A stretch of DNA of 64,000 nt from Nocardia fusca NBRC 14340 (GCF_001618425.1 NZ_BDCU01000017.1:372001-436000); one strand, 5' to 3'; counted from the first letter of the stretch, positions 1 to 8,832 are shown. Numbers and translations are program-made. The notes: generated from the sequence alone by a model not told the origin.

Positions 1-171
1 GGACGCCGAACGCACGCCGGGTACATGCTCGGTCACCACGCGCAGACCACCCGGCAGGACGGTACGCCGCACTCCGTTGTCGATATCGACCGTTTCGCCG
101 ATCCGCCACGCCGATGACGAACCCCCCTGCCCACTCGGGCGCAGGGGGGCCGTCGTTTTCTGCTCCGTCAC
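1..171 (-). CDS. M16-family zinc metallopeptidase, N-terminal part (cut by window edge)
   Basis: Partial gene; only the first 57 residues lie in the window. The segment VRRTVLPGGLRVVTEHVPGV matches the conserved opening of actinobacterial M16 (insulinase/mitochondrial processing-type) peptidases, which sit just downstream of pnp in mycobacteria (Rv2782c in M. tuberculosis, from memory). The HxxEH zinc motif would lie beyond the window. A GTG at 171, 10 bases after the pnp stop, gives an uninterrupted frame and suggests coupling to pnp. An internal GTG at 72 is the alternative start and would leave the hairpin at 122-149 in the leader. The family is well supported; the start is not. Confidence 0.75.
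   Translation of the reverse strand, partial: MTEQKTTAPLRPSGQGGSSSAWRIGETVDIDNGVRRTVLPGGLRVVTEHVPGVRSAS
122..149 (-). terminator. GC-rich stem-loop after pnp (terminator or attenuator)
   Basis: Perfect 9-bp inverted repeat (CCCCCCTGC at 122-130, GCAGGGGGG at 141-149) with a 10-base loop, 33 bases downstream of the pnp stop. Read on the minus strand it is followed by TTCGTC, so the U-tract is weak. It lies inside the reading frame of the M16 peptidase if that gene starts at 171, so it may attenuate transcription into the peptidase rather than end the operon. Confidence 0.5.
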
Positions 172-181
172 ACGACCAGTA

Positions 182-2479
182 CTACTCGGTCGTCGCCGCG
201 TCCGCATCGGCGGGCGCCTCGTCGGCGGTCTCGTCGACGGGGATCAGCGAAATCTTGCCGCGGTTGTCGATATCGGCGATCTCCACGCGCAGTTTGTCGC
301 CGACGTTCACCACGTCCTCGACCTTGGCCACGCGCTTGCCGTTGCCCAGCTTGGAGATGTGCACCAGACCGTCACGACCCGGCAGCAGCGAGACGAACGC
401 ACCGAAAGCGGTGGTCTTGACCACGGTGCCGAGGAACCGCTCGCCGACCTTGGGCAGCTGCGGGTTGGCAATCGCGTTGATCGCGTCGATCGCCGCCTGC
501 GCCGACGGGCCGTCGGTGGCACCGACGAACACGGTGCCGTCGTCCTCGATGGAGATGTTGGCGCCGGTGTCCTCGGTGATCTGGTTGATCATCTTGCCCT
601 TGGGCCCGATCACCTCGCCGATCTTGTCGACCGGGATCTTGATGGCGGTGACCCGCGGGGCGTAGGGGCTCATCTCGTCCGGGGTGGCGATGGCCTCGGC
701 CATCACGTCCAGGATCGTGGTGCGGGCGTCGTGCGCCTGGCTCAGCGCACCGGCCAGCACCTGCGAGGGGATACCGTCCAGCTTGGTGTCGAGCTGCAGG
801 GCGGTGACGAAGCCCCGGGTGCCGGCGACCTTGAAGTCCATATCACCGAAGGCGTCCTCGGCGCCGAGGATATCGGTCAGCGCCACATAGCGGACCTCCT
901 GCGCCCCGGCCTCGTTGGTGACGGTGTCCGACACCAGGCCCATGGCGATACCCGCAACCGGCGCCTTCAGCGGCACACCGGCGTTGAGCAGCGACAGGGT
1001 CGAGGCACAGACCGAACCCATCGAGGTCGAACCGTTGGATCCCAGCGCCTCCGACACCTGCCGGATCGCGTACGGGAACTCCTCCTGGCTCGGCAGCACC
1101 GGGATCAGCGCCCGCTCGGCCAGTGCGCCGTGGCCGATCTCGCGGCGCTTGGGCGAACCGACACGACCGGTTTCACCGGTCGAGTACGGCGGGAAGTTGT
1201 AGTGGTGCATGTAGCGCTTGGAGGTTTCCGGGCCGAGCGAATCGACCTGCTGCGCCATCTTGACCATATCGAGGGTGGTCACACCCATGATCTGGGTTTC
1301 GCCGCGCTCGAACAGCGCCGAACCGTGGGCCCGCGGCACCACGGCGACCTCGGCCGACAGCGCCCGGATATCGGCCAGTCCACGGCCGTCGATCCGGAAA
1401 CCGTCGGTGAGGATGCGCTGACGGACCAGCTTCTTGGTGACCGAGCGGAACGCGGCCCCCAGCTCCTTCTCCCGGCCCTCGAACGATTCGCCGAGACGGG
1501 ACAGCACCTCGAGTTTGATCTCGTCGATCTTCTCGTCGCGCTCCTGCTTACCGGCGATGCTCAGCGCCTCCGACAGCGGCGCCTTCGCGGCGTCCTCGAC
1601 GGCGGCGTACGCGTCGTCGGCGTACGGCGGGAACAGCGGGAATTCCTCGGTGGGCTTGGCCGCGAGCTCGGCCAGGTCCTGCTGCGCCCGGCACAGCCGC
1701 GCGATGAACGGCTTGGCGGCCTCGAGCCCCTCGGCGACCACGGCCTCGGTCGGCGCCTGCGCGCCACCGTCGATCAGCGCGATCACATTGTCGGTGGCTT
1801 CGGCCTCGACCATCATGATCGCCACATCACCGGTCTCGGTGACCCGGCCGGCCACGACCATATCGAAAACAGCCTTCTCCAGCTGCTCGACGGTCGGGAA
1901 GGCGACCCACTGGCCACCCGCGGCGGTACCCACCGCCGGATCGTTGATCAGCGCGACACGCACGCCGCCGACCGGACCGGAGAACGGCAGGCCCGAGATC
2001 TGGGTGGACGCCGAAGCCGCGTTGATGGCGACCACGTCGTAGAGATCCTTGGGATCGAGGCTCAGCACGGTCACCACGACCTGGATCTCGTTGCGCAGGC
2101 CGTCGACGAACGACGGGCGCAGCGGCCGGTCGATCAGCCGGCAGGTGAGGATCGCGTCGGTGGAGGGACGGCCCTCGCGGCGGAAGAACGAACCGGGGAT
2201 CCGGCCCGCCGCGTACATCCGCTCCTCGACATCGACGGTCAGCGGGAAGAAGTCGAACTGGTCCTTGGGGTGCTTACCGGCGGTGGTCGCCGACAGCAGC
2301 ATGGTCTCGTCGTCCAGGTAGGCGACGACCGATCCGGCGGCTTGTTTCGCGAGCCGGCCCGTCTCGAAGCGAACCGTGCGGGTGCCGAACGCGCCGTTGT
2401 CGATCAGCGCGACGGATTCGAAAACACCCGGTTCGACCTCGATGGCCGAGCTCTTCGAGCGTTCAATCGTTTCTGGCAT
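182..2479 (-). CDS. pnp: Polyribonucleotide nucleotidyltransferase (PNPase)
   Basis: Phosphorolytic 3'-5' exoribonuclease that degrades RNA to nucleoside diphosphates and can also add 3' tails; a trimeric cytosolic enzyme. The 765-residue product has the full architecture: two RNase PH-like barrels (the second with [11 protein letters not shown] and the [11 protein letters not shown] core), the helical linker, a KH domain ([17 protein letters not shown], about residue 620) and a C-terminal S1 domain ([21 protein letters not shown], about 685). The acidic tail [12 protein letters not shown] is typical of actinobacteria. The ATG at 2479 gives the usual length. rpsO lies upstream on the same strand, as in most bacteria, separated by a terminator-like hairpin. 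Confidence 0.97.
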   Translation of the reverse strand: MPETIERSKSSAIEVEPGVFESVALIDNGAFGTRTVRFETGRLAKQAAGSVVAYLDDETMLLSATTAGKHPKDQFDFFPLTVDVEERMYAAGRIPGSFFRREGRPSTDAILTCRLIDRPLRPSFVDGLRNEIQVVVTVLSLDPKDLYDVVAINAASASTQISGLPFSGPVGGVRVALINDPAVGTAAGGQWVAFPTVEQLEKAVFDMVVAGRVTETGDVAIMMVEAEATDNVIALIDGGAQAPTEAVVAEGLEAAKPFIARLCRAQQDLAELAAKPTEEFPLFPPYADDAYAAVEDAAKAPLSEALSIAGKQERDEKIDEIKLEVLSRLGESFEGREKELGAAFRSVTKKLVRQRILTDGFRIDGRGLADIRALSAEVAVVPRAHGSALFERGETQIMGVTTLDMVKMAQQVDSLGPETSKRYMHHYNFPPYSTGETGRVGSPKRREIGHGALAERALIPVLPSQEEFPYAIRQVSEALGSNGSTSMGSVCASTLSLLNAGVPLKAPVAGIAMGLVSDTVTNEAGAQEVRYVALTDILGAEDAFGDMDFKVAGTRGFVTALQLDTKLDGIPSQVLAGALSQAHDARTTILDVMAEAIATPDEMSPYAPRVTAIKIPVDKIGEVIGPKGKMINQITEDTGANISIEDDGTVFVGATDGPSAQAAIDAINAIANPQLPKVGERFLGTVVKTTAFGAFVSLLPGRDGLVHISKLGNGKRVAKVEDVVNVGDKLRVEIADIDNRGKISLIPVDETADEAPADADAATTE

Positions 2480-2881
2480 TTCTCTGTTCTCAACCTCTCG
2501 TCTCGCCGGATACAGCGCCCGGTGGCGCGATCCGGCTGTGTCAGCCGTACCAGGTTCGAACGCGGCGCGTCGGCGGAACCGCGGTGACCGTCGGGGTCAG
2601 CGGTGGCCGTATTCGTGCTGCGGCGCGTACACCCGGCCGGGCTCCCCTTGGAGCCGGCGACGCGGAGGCGGTCATCGATCGAAGCTCTCCGGCGTATCAC
2701 GCCCGGGCCGAAAAGCCACTACCGAAGACCGACGCCACGAGCGCGGGTGTGCACGGCTGGTTCTGTCGTTTCCGTGCCCGGGAGAGTCACCCGGTACACG
2801 AAAATGCCGACGAGGCGATTGTATGCGCCCCGTCGGCATACGTACCGCCCGGCTCGTGGAACCGGGCGTGTTCAAGATCGA
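2480..2881. other. Intergenic region between rpsO and pnp
   Basis: 402 bases without a supported gene. It contains the rpsO terminator (2804-2839) and must carry the pnp leader and promoter. Short open frames here show no recognisable protein or convincing ribosome-binding site. In other bacteria the pnp leader is a target of RNase III/PNPase autoregulation; no equally clear stem was found next to the pnp start. Confidence 0.6.
2804..2839 (-). terminator. rpsO terminator
   Basis: Arms 2804-2817 and 2826-2839 form a 14-base stem with one internal G-T-type mismatch and an 8-base loop, 43 bases past the rpsO stop. On the minus strand the stem is followed directly by TTTTCGTG, a short U-tract, which fits an intrinsic terminator. 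Confidence 0.8.
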
Positions 2882-3151
2882 TCAGCGCCGCAGGCCGAGG
2901 CGTTCGATCAGGCTGCGGTAGCGGTTGATGTCGTTGTTCTGCAGGTACTTCGACAGCCGCTTGCGGCGACCGATCAGCGCCATCAGCCCGTGGCGGGTGT
3001 GGTGATCGTGCTTGTGCACCTTCAGGTGCTCGGTGATATCGGAGATACGCTTGGTCAGCAGTGCGATCTGGGCCTCCGGCGAACCGGTGTCCGTCTCGTG
3101 CAGACCGTACTCCGCGAGAATGGTCTTCTTCTGCTCGGTGGTCAGCGCCAT
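2882..3151 (-). CDS. rpsO: 30S ribosomal protein S15
   Basis: 89-residue S15, which binds the central domain of 16S rRNA early in 30S assembly. The start MALTTEQKK and the core [30 protein letters not shown] and [11 protein letters not shown] are canonical. The ATG at 3151 gives the standard length; a longer in-frame extension to 3229 has no homology. It lies between ribF and pnp, the usual order, and ends in a clear terminator. Confidence 0.98.
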   Translation of the reverse strand: MALTTEQKKTILAEYGLHETDTGSPEAQIALLTKRISDITEHLKVHKHDHHTRHGLMALIGRRKRLSKYLQNNDINRYRSLIERLGLRR

Positions 3152-3337
3152 GGGGCATCCACTCCTGTTTCTCAGTTCCGCGCACAGGGGCCCGGTGACC
3201 GCAGCACTCGATATTCGCCGACAGCGCATATCGTGATGATCCGGCCGGATATCCGGGATGGGCGCCGCCGCGGACCGCAGCAGACCCGACGGGCCACCTT
3301 ACCCGAGCCGTTTCCGACCGCCCACGCCGGGCCGGGT

Positions 3338-4303
3338 TCAGGTTCCGGAACCGAGGACCTTGCGGGTCGCGTCCACATCCCGGCCCATGACCGCGACCAG
3401 TTCGTCGACCGAATCGAACTTCCGCATCCCGCGCAGATGGTCCACGAAATCCACGGCCACGTGCTGCCCGTAGAGATCGGCCTCGCGGTCCAGGACATAG
3501 GCCTCGACCGTACGGGCCCGGCCGGAGAAGGTGGGGTTGGTACCGACCGAGATCGCGGCCATCACAGGTTCGCCGGGTGTCACGGTGCCGATGGTCGGCC
3601 CGGGGCCCAGCACGGTGAACCATCCCGCGTAGACCCCGTCGGCCGGGATGGCGGCATGCATGGGGGGCGCGACATTGGCCGTGGGGAAACCCAGCGTGCG
3701 GCCGCGGCCGTCACCGCGCACCACCACACCCTCCACCCGGTGTGGGCGGCCCAGCGCGTCGGCGGCGGCGGCCATATCGCCGGCGTCGACACAGGCGCGG
3801 ATGTAGGTGGAGGAGAAGGTGACGGCATGCTCGCCCAGCAAGGTCACGCCGTCGACCTCGAAACCGAACCGGCTGCCGAGTTCGCGCATGGTGTCCACGG
3901 TGCCCGCGGCCTTCTTGCCGAAGGTGAAATTGTCGCCGACCACCACTTCGCTGACGTGCAACCGCTCCACCAGCAGGTCGTGCACATACTCGCCCGGGGT
4001 GAGCTTCATGAAGTCGTGGGTGAAGGGCATGACGCAGAAGACGTCGACGCCCAGCTCCTCGGCGAGTTCGGCGCGGCGGGTGAGCGTGGTGAGCTGCGCC
4101 GGATGGGAACCGGGCCGGATCACCTCCATGGGATGCGGATCGAAAGTCATCAGTACCGCCGGGACACCACGGGCGGCAGCGGACTTCACCGCCCGGCTGA
4201 TCAACTGCGCGTGTCCGCGATGAACACCGTCGAACACGCCGATCGTGAGAACGCACCGCCCCCAGTCCGCGGGTACGTCGTCGAGACTTCGCCACCTCTG
4301 CAC
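3338..4303 (-). CDS. ribF: Bifunctional riboflavin kinase / FMN adenylyltransferase
   Basis: Makes FMN from riboflavin and then FAD from FMN. The N-terminal nucleotidyltransferase domain carries TIGVFDGVHRGH (about residues 18-29, HxGH-type) and MTFDPHPMEV. The C-terminal riboflavin kinase domain has VEGVVVRGDGRGRTLGFPTANV (about 185-206) and a later FVDHLRGM-type end. A GTG at 4303 (VQRWRSLDDVP) matches the normal family start; the open frame runs on to 4618 only because of GC-rich sequence and crosses two direct repeats. Product about 321 residues, usual length. No FMN riboswitch was seen upstream. Confidence 0.95.
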   Translation of the reverse strand: MQRWRSLDDVPADWGRCVLTIGVFDGVHRGHAQLISRAVKSAAARGVPAVLMTFDPHPMEVIRPGSHPAQLTTLTRRAELAEELGVDVFCVMPFTHDFMKLTPGEYVHDLLVERLHVSEVVVGDNFTFGKKAAGTVDTMRELGSRFGFEVDGVTLLGEHAVTFSSTYIRACVDAGDMAAAADALGRPHRVEGVVVRGDGRGRTLGFPTANVAPPMHAAIPADGVYAGWFTVLGPGPTIGTVTPGEPVMAAISVGTNPTFSGRARTVEAYVLDREADLYGQHVAVDFVDHLRGMRKFDSVDELVAVMGRDVDATRKVLGSGT

Positions 4304-4411
4304 AGACGCCAAGCCTACGCAAACATGCGGCCGTACCGTATTCGGGTGCGACCGGTGTTCGACTGCGCAACGCCCGGGCGAACACCGGGTTTCCCGGAGA
4401 CGGCGCAATAT

Positions 4412-4442
4412 GCGTACCTCCGCATCCGCTCCGGCCGTGCGC
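4412..4442. repeat. 31-bp direct repeat, copy 1
   Basis: Identical over 31 bases to 4491-4521 (starts GCGTACCTCCGCATCCG, ends CCGGCCGTGCGC). Both copies lie in the intergenic region between ribF and the DtxR-type regulator, 79 bases apart and in the same orientation. Confidence 0.9.
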
Positions 4443-4490
4443 AACCACATGTCCACGACCGCACACAACCCCCACCCGAACAGAACCTCG

Positions 4491-4521
4491 GCGTACCTCC
4501 GCATCCGCTCCGGCCGTGCGC
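4491..4521. repeat. 31-bp direct repeat, copy 2
   Basis: Second exact copy of the 31-base sequence at 4412-4442. The sequences between and beyond the copies are unrelated, so this is not a longer tandem duplication. Only two copies, so not a CRISPR array. Confidence 0.9.
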
Positions 4522-4574
4522 GGACTGCGGACGGGCTACGCCCACCAGCGCCATCTAGGTGTATTGCCCCGGGA

Positions 4575-5318
4575 ATGCTTAAGCTCGTGATTGTGCCCGG
4601 AAAACGAGATATCGCCACCCGACGGGACCTCGCCGACGCCGGGGAATCGGTCGCTCCGGGACTGTCGTCGGTGGCCCAGGACTATCTGAAAGTCATCTGG
4701 ACCGCCCAGGAGTGGTCGCAGGAACGGGTGAGTACCAAACTGCTCGCCGAGCGGATCGGCGTCTCCGCCTCCACGGTGTCGGAGGCCGTGCGCAAATTAT
4801 CGGACCAGGGCCTGGTCGAGCACGCCCGGTACGGCTCCATCACCCTGACCGAGGACGGCCGCCGCGCCGCCATCGATATGGTGCGCCGGCACCGCTTGAT
4901 CGAAACCTTCCTGGTGAGCGAGCTGGGTTACGGCTGGGACGAGGTGCACGACGAGGCGGAGATCCTCGAACACGCGGTCTCGGATCTGCTGATGGCCCGG
5001 ATCGACGCGAAACTGGGGTTCCCCGACCGGGATCCACACGGCGACCCGATCCCGTCGGTGGACGGTGCGGTGCCCACACCGCCCGCGCGCCGGTTGAGCG
5101 ATTTCGAGGCCGGTGAGTCGGGCCGGGTGGCCCGTATCTCCGATTCCGATCCGGACATGCTGCGGTATTTCGATTCGGTGGGTATCGCCCTGGACACGGT
5201 GATCGTCGTGGTGGAGCGGCGAGATTTCGCGGGCACCATCGCGGTGCGGATCGGGCGCGAGGAATCCCTGACCGATCTGGGCAGTATCGCCGCCGAGGCC
5301 ATCTGGCTGCGGGAGTGA
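4575..5318 (+). CDS. DtxR/MntR-type metal-dependent transcriptional regulator (SirR-like)
   Basis: Metal-sensing repressor of about 247 residues, most similar in my recollection to mycobacterial SirR/MntR (Rv2788), which controls manganese or iron uptake. A winged helix spans about residues 30-95 (SVAQDYLKVIWTAQEW, GVSASTVSEAVRKL). A helical metal-binding and dimerisation domain follows (MVRRHRLIETFLV, WDEVHDEAEILEHAVSD) with H106, E110, H125 and H133 as likely ligands. The C-terminal part looks like the FeoA/SH3-like domain. ATG at 4575 is preferred; the conserved part begins near residue 30, so a downstream start is possible. Monocistronic, followed by a hairpin. Confidence 0.9.
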   Translation: MLKLVIVPGKRDIATRRDLADAGESVAPGLSSVAQDYLKVIWTAQEWSQERVSTKLLAERIGVSASTVSEAVRKLSDQGLVEHARYGSITLTEDGRRAAIDMVRRHRLIETFLVSELGYGWDEVHDEAEILEHAVSDLLMARIDAKLGFPDRDPHGDPIPSVDGAVPTPPARRLSDFEAGESGRVARISDSDPDMLRYFDSVGIALDTVIVVVERRDFAGTIAVRIGREESLTDLGSIAAEAIWLRE

Positions 5319-5323
5319 TGCCT

Positions 5324-5342
5324 GGCCCGGCGCGACCGGGCC
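5324..5342 (+). terminator. Short GC hairpin after the DtxR-type regulator
   Basis: GGCCCGG (5324-5330), loop CGCGA, CCGGGCC (5336-5342), 5 bases after the stop codon. Perfect 7-bp stem without a U-tract. Probably a weak terminator. Confidence 0.4.
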
Positions 5343-5440
5343 GGACGGCCGGGGCGCGCACATAGCGCACCGCCGCGCGACACGCGGGCGACGACAGGCC
5401 GGCCGAACGGATATACCGCCGACTCACGCGGTGTGAACCA

Positions 5441-5491
5441 TTGCCGCGGGCAGTGCCGCCGTGCTATTCATATTGTCAACAATCCGACAAT
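5441..5491 (+). promoter_or_regulatory. Promoter and GntR-type operator of the aminotransferase operon
   Basis: The palindrome ATTGT-CA-ACAAT lies at 5472-5483 and is part of a longer outer symmetry ATTGTC...GACAAT (5472-5491). The 16 bases ATTGTCAACAATCCGA are repeated exactly at 9826-9841, between the two divergent halves of the same island, which makes a shared operator very likely. A possible promoter is TTGCCG (5441-5446), 18-base spacer, TATTCA (5465-5470), which puts the operator at the transcription start. The likely ligand is the FCD GntR protein at 11389-12069. Confidence 0.7.
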
Positions 5492-5569
5492 TTCCGAGTG
5501 GCTTCCACTCGGCCTCGCACACCCGTCGGTCCGGCGCGCCGCACCGACTGTCCCGGGAGGCGGAACACC

Positions 5570-6817
5570 ATGGCCGAACTTTCCCCGATCCTGAAGCAGG
5601 CCACACCGGTCACCGTCGATCACGGCGCCGGCTGCTACCTCTACGACGTCGACGGCCGCCGGTTTCTCGACTTCACCGCCGGTATCGGCGTCACCAGCAC
5701 CGGCCACTGCCATCCCCGGGTCGTCGCGGCGGCTCAGGAGCAGGTCGGCAAGCTGATCCACGGGCAGTACACCACCGTGATGCACCGGCCGATGCTGGAA
5801 CTGACCGAACGCCTGGGCACCGTGCTGCCCGCGGGACTGGACTCGGTGTTCTACGCCAACTCCGGTAGCGAAGCCGTCGAAGCGGCGCTGCGGCTGGCCC
5901 GCCAGGCCACCGGCCGCCCCAATGTGATCGTCTTCCACGGCGGTTTCCACGGCCGCACCGTCGCCGCCGCCACCATGACAACCTCCGGCACCCGCTTCTC
6001 TGCCGGGTTCAGCCCCCTGATGCCGGGTGTGCACGTGGCGCCCTTCCCCACCGCCTTCCGGTACGGCTGGACCGAGGCCGAGGCCACCGCCTTCGCACTG
6101 CGCGAACTCGACTATCTCTTCGCCACCCTCACCTCCCCCGCGGAAACAGCCGCGTTCATCGTGGAGCCCGTACTCGGCGAGGGCGGCTACATCCCCGGCA
6201 ACCGCGAGTTCTTCCAGGGCCTGCGCGAACGCGCCGACCGCTACGGCATCCTGCTGATCTTCGACGAGATCCAGACCGGCTTCGGCCGCACCGGGAAGTT
6301 CTTCGGCCACCAGCATTTCGACGTCCGCCCCGATGTCATCACCATGGCGAAGGGTCTGGCCAGCGGCTTCCCCATCTCCGGAATCGCCGCCTCGGCAGAG
6401 CTCATGGGCAAGGCGTGGCCCGGATCGCAGGGCGGCACCTACGGCGGTAACGCCGTGGCCTGCGCGGCCGCCCTGGCCACCCTCGACGTGATCGAATCGG
6501 AAGGGCTGGTCGAGAACGCGGCGGTCCGCGGCGAACAGCTGCTGGCCGGTGTCCGCGCGGCCGAGACGAAAGCCGTCGGCGACGTCCGGGGTCTCGGCCT
6601 ACTGGTGGGCTCGGAGTTCACCACCCCCGACGGCACGCCGGACCGGGAAACCGCCACCGCCGCACAGCAGCTGGCCGCCACCAAGGGCCTGTTGCTACTG
6701 ACCTGCGGCGCCCATATGAACGTGGTTCGGATGATCCCGCCGCTCATCGTCTCCGAAGCCCAGATCGCCGACGCCCTGACCATCTGGTCCGAGGTCCTCG
6801 CCGAACTGGGCAGCTGA
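5570..6817 (+). CDS. Class III (omega) aminotransferase, PLP-dependent
   Basis: 415-residue fold-type I aminotransferase of the acetylornithine/4-aminobutyrate group. It moves an amino group between an amine or amino acid and a keto acid. Landmarks are YANSGSEAVEAALRLAR (95-111), FHGGFHGRT (122-130), LIFDEIQTGFGRTG (229-242) with the PLP-contacting Asp232 and Gln235, and the Schiff-base Lys261 in TMAKGLASG. The ATG at 5570 is preceded by GGGAGGCGG. It is the first gene behind a GntR operator shared with the cluster at 8.8-12 kb and is followed by the DUF3830 gene. Substrate unknown; gamma-aminobutyrate- or diaminobutyrate-type substrates are only guesses. Confidence 0.88.
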   Translation: MAELSPILKQATPVTVDHGAGCYLYDVDGRRFLDFTAGIGVTSTGHCHPRVVAAAQEQVGKLIHGQYTTVMHRPMLELTERLGTVLPAGLDSVFYANSGSEAVEAALRLARQATGRPNVIVFHGGFHGRTVAAATMTTSGTRFSAGFSPLMPGVHVAPFPTAFRYGWTEAEATAFALRELDYLFATLTSPAETAAFIVEPVLGEGGYIPGNREFFQGLRERADRYGILLIFDEIQTGFGRTGKFFGHQHFDVRPDVITMAKGLASGFPISGIAASAELMGKAWPGSQGGTYGGNAVACAAALATLDVIESEGLVENAAVRGEQLLAGVRAAETKAVGDVRGLGLLVGSEFTTPDGTPDRETATAAQQLAATKGLLLLTCGAHMNVVRMIPPLIVSEAQIADALTIWSEVLAELGS

Positions 6818-6879
6818 CCCACTCCGCGGAATCCCCGGCAACGTCGCCGACCCCACCCGTACGACGCCAGGACGGATCG

Positions 6880-7374
6880 ATGGCCCGCTACCTCACGATC
6901 ACCCTCACCAAGACCGGCCTCACCTGCCGCGCCCGCCTGCTCGACGACGAAGCGCCACGCACCTGCGCCGCGGTATGGGAGGCCCTCCCCCAAGAAGGGG
7001 ATGCCTTCCACGCCAAGTACGCCCGCAACGAGCTGTATACGCTGGTGCCCCGGATCCCCGGCGCCCCGCACCGGGAGAACCCCACGGTCACCCCGATTCC
7101 GGGTGATGTCTGCCTGTTCGACTTCGAGCCCTGGGAGATCGGCAATCCCGCCTACGGGTACGAACCGGGGTCGACCGCCCACCACGAACAGGGCGCCACC
7201 GATCTCGCACTGTTCTACGGCCGCAACAACCTGCTCATCAACGGCGATCTGGGCTGGGTGCCCGGCAATGTCTTCGCCACCATCGAGGAGGGGCTGCCAG
7301 AACTGGCCGCCGTCTGCAACACGCTGTGGCTGCACGGCGTGGCCGGGGAAACGCTCGCCTTCGCCCGGGCCTGA
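6880..7374 (+). CDS. DUF3830 family protein
   Basis: 164-residue cytosolic protein. The cyclophilin-like DUF3830 family is recognised from the start ARYLTITLTKTGLTCRARLLDDEAPRTCAAVWEALP (written in parts: LTITLTK at 5-11, ARLLDDEAP about 17-25) and the late motifs GDVCLFDFEP and PGNVFATIEEGL. Members are reported beside amidases, racemase-like and other catabolic genes but no biochemical role is known to me. It follows the aminotransferase by 62 bases with no operator between, so the two are probably one operon. It ends against a 38-base perfect inverted repeat. Confidence 0.8.
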   Translation: MARYLTITLTKTGLTCRARLLDDEAPRTCAAVWEALPQEGDAFHAKYARNELYTLVPRIPGAPHRENPTVTPIPGDVCLFDFEPWEIGNPAYGYEPGSTAHHEQGATDLALFYGRNNLLINGDLGWVPGNVFATIEEGLPELAAVCNTLWLHGVAGETLAFARA

Positions 7375-7377
7375 CAG

Positions 7378-7415
7378 GCTGTGTTTTTGGCGCGCTGGCG
7401 CGCCAAAAACACAGC
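7378..7415. repeat. Perfect 18-bp inverted repeat between convergent genes
   Basis: Arms GCTGTGTTTTTGGCGCGC (7378-7395) and its exact complement (7398-7415) around TG. It fills the whole gap between the DUF3830 stop (7374) and the amidase stop (7416). It can fold as a very stable hairpin in either transcript, but the T5 tract is on the 5' side and A5 on the 3' side in both directions, so it is not a standard intrinsic terminator. It could still act as a bidirectional transcription or RNA-stability barrier, or be a dispersed palindromic repeat. Confidence 0.85.
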
Positions 7416-8819
7416 TCAGCGCCCGGCCAGCACCGCCTCCGCGTACCGTCCGATCGCGAGCACCAGGTCGTCGGAGTGCCGGGGCCCCACGATCTGCAGC
7501 CCGACCGGCATCCCGTCGCTCGTCCGGCCGGCCGGAATGCTGAGCGCGGGCTGCTGGGTGAGATTGAACGGATACGTGTAGGGCGTCCAATCCGGCCAGT
7601 CCGACATATCGCTGCCGGGCGGCACGTCGTGGCCGGCTTCGAACGCCGTGATCGGGACCGTGGGAGTGAGGAGGATGTCGTAGGCGGTGTGGAACGTCCC
7701 CATGGTGATCGCCACCTGGGCGGCGACCGCGCGGGCATCGAGATAGTCGGTCGCGGAGAGGGTTTCACCGTATTCCCAGACCCGCCGCAGGCCGGGGTCG
7801 GCGTTCTCGCGCGCACCCGCCGGGAAGTTCGCCAGCATCGCCGCGGCACCCGCCGCCCACATCACGTCGAAGGCGTCGCGCGGATCGGTGAAGCCGGGGT
7901 CGGCGGCCGAGACACGCAACCCGGCGGTCTCGAGAGCGTTCACGGCCCCGGATACGATCGCCTCGACCTCGGGATCGGGCCGGACATAGCCCAGCGTCGG
8001 CGAATAGGCGGCGGTCACGCCGCGGACCTCGCGCTGGATCTGGCCGCGGAACGTGGTCAGCGTGGGGGCGAGCGCGGTGGGATCGCGCGGGTCCGGGAGG
8101 GCCAGGATATCGAGCAGCAATGCCGCGTCCTCGACCGTGCGGGTCAGCGGCCCGCCGTGGGCCAGCGGGCCGAACGGGCTGGCCGGGTACAGCGGGATGC
8201 GGCCGTGGGTGGGTTTGAATCCGACGATGCCGCAGAACGCGGCCGGGATCCGCACGCTGCCGCCGCCGTCGGTGCCGACCGAGACCGGGCCCATCCCGGC
8301 CGCGACCGCCGCGGCGCTGCCGCCGGAGGATCCCCCCGCGGTGCGGGTGGGATCGACGGGATTGCGGGTGATCCCGGTGAGCGGACTGTCCGTCACACCC
8401 TTCCAGGCGATCTCCGGTGTGGTCGTCTTACCGACGATCACCATGCCGTCCTCCCGCACCCGGGCGGCGACGGGACTGTCCACCGGCCACGGGCCTTCCG
8501 GGCCGATGCTCAGGGAGCCGCGCCGGGTGGGCCAGTCCTCGGTGAGGAAGATGTCCTTGATCGAGATCGGTACACCGTCGAGCAGTCCGCGGACGTGCCC
8601 GGACTGCCAGCGCGCCTCGGAATCCTTGGCCTGCACCAGCGCCCGGTCGGGGTCGACGAGGCAGTAGGCGTTGATATCGGTATCGCGGACGGTGATGGCG
8701 GCGAGCACGGCCTCGGTCGCTTCCACCGGGGACAGGGTCCCGGCAGCATAGGCCGAGATCAGTTCCACCGCGGTCATCTCGACGGGGTCGGTCGGTCGCG
8801 GGGTCTCGGGTCGGCTCAT
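7416..8819 (-). CDS. Amidase (amidase-signature family)
   Basis: 467-residue amidohydrolase of the amidase-signature family, hydrolysing a carboxamide to acid plus ammonia or amine. The Ser-cisSer-Lys triad is intact: Lys88 in DGVPISIKDIF, the GGSSGGS loop at 162-168, and the nucleophile Ser188 in VGTDGGGSVRIPA. The ATG at 8819 is preceded by GGAGGGCC; the longer frame upstream overlaps the neighbouring dehydrogenase and has no homology. It lies 13 bases after that dehydrogenase, so both are one transcript from the divergent operator at 9800-9837. Substrate not predictable. Confidence 0.92.
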   Translation of the reverse strand: MSRPETPRPTDPVEMTAVELISAYAAGTLSPVEATEAVLAAITVRDTDINAYCLVDPDRALVQAKDSEARWQSGHVRGLLDGVPISIKDIFLTEDWPTRRGSLSIGPEGPWPVDSPVAARVREDGMVIVGKTTTPEIAWKGVTDSPLTGITRNPVDPTRTAGGSSGGSAAAVAAGMGPVSVGTDGGGSVRIPAAFCGIVGFKPTHGRIPLYPASPFGPLAHGGPLTRTVEDAALLLDILALPDPRDPTALAPTLTTFRGQIQREVRGVTAAYSPTLGYVRPDPEVEAIVSGAVNALETAGLRVSAADPGFTDPRDAFDVMWAAGAAAMLANFPAGARENADPGLRRVWEYGETLSATDYLDARAVAAQVAITMGTFHTAYDILLTPTVPITAFEAGHDVPPGSDMSDWPDWTPYTYPFNLTQQPALSIPAGRTSDGMPVGLQIVGPRHSDDLVLAIGRYAEAVLAGR

Positions 8820-8832
8820 CTGAGGCCCTCCT

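Noticed and set aside
77..2587. 836-codon open frame on the plus strand opposite pnp
   Set aside because: An Arg/His/Asp-rich mirror of the real gene caused by high GC; no homology, and pnp on the minus strand is unmistakable.
4412..4521. CRISPR-like array
   Set aside because: Only two copies, 48-base gap, no further repeats or cas genes.
4304..4618. Longer N-terminus for ribF, running through the 31-bp repeats
   Set aside because: Family start is at the GTG at 4303; the extension has no homology and overlaps the start of the divergent regulator.
7378..7415. Ordinary Rho-independent terminator
   Set aside because: The T-tract is on the wrong side of the GC core in both orientations; reported instead as an inverted repeat.
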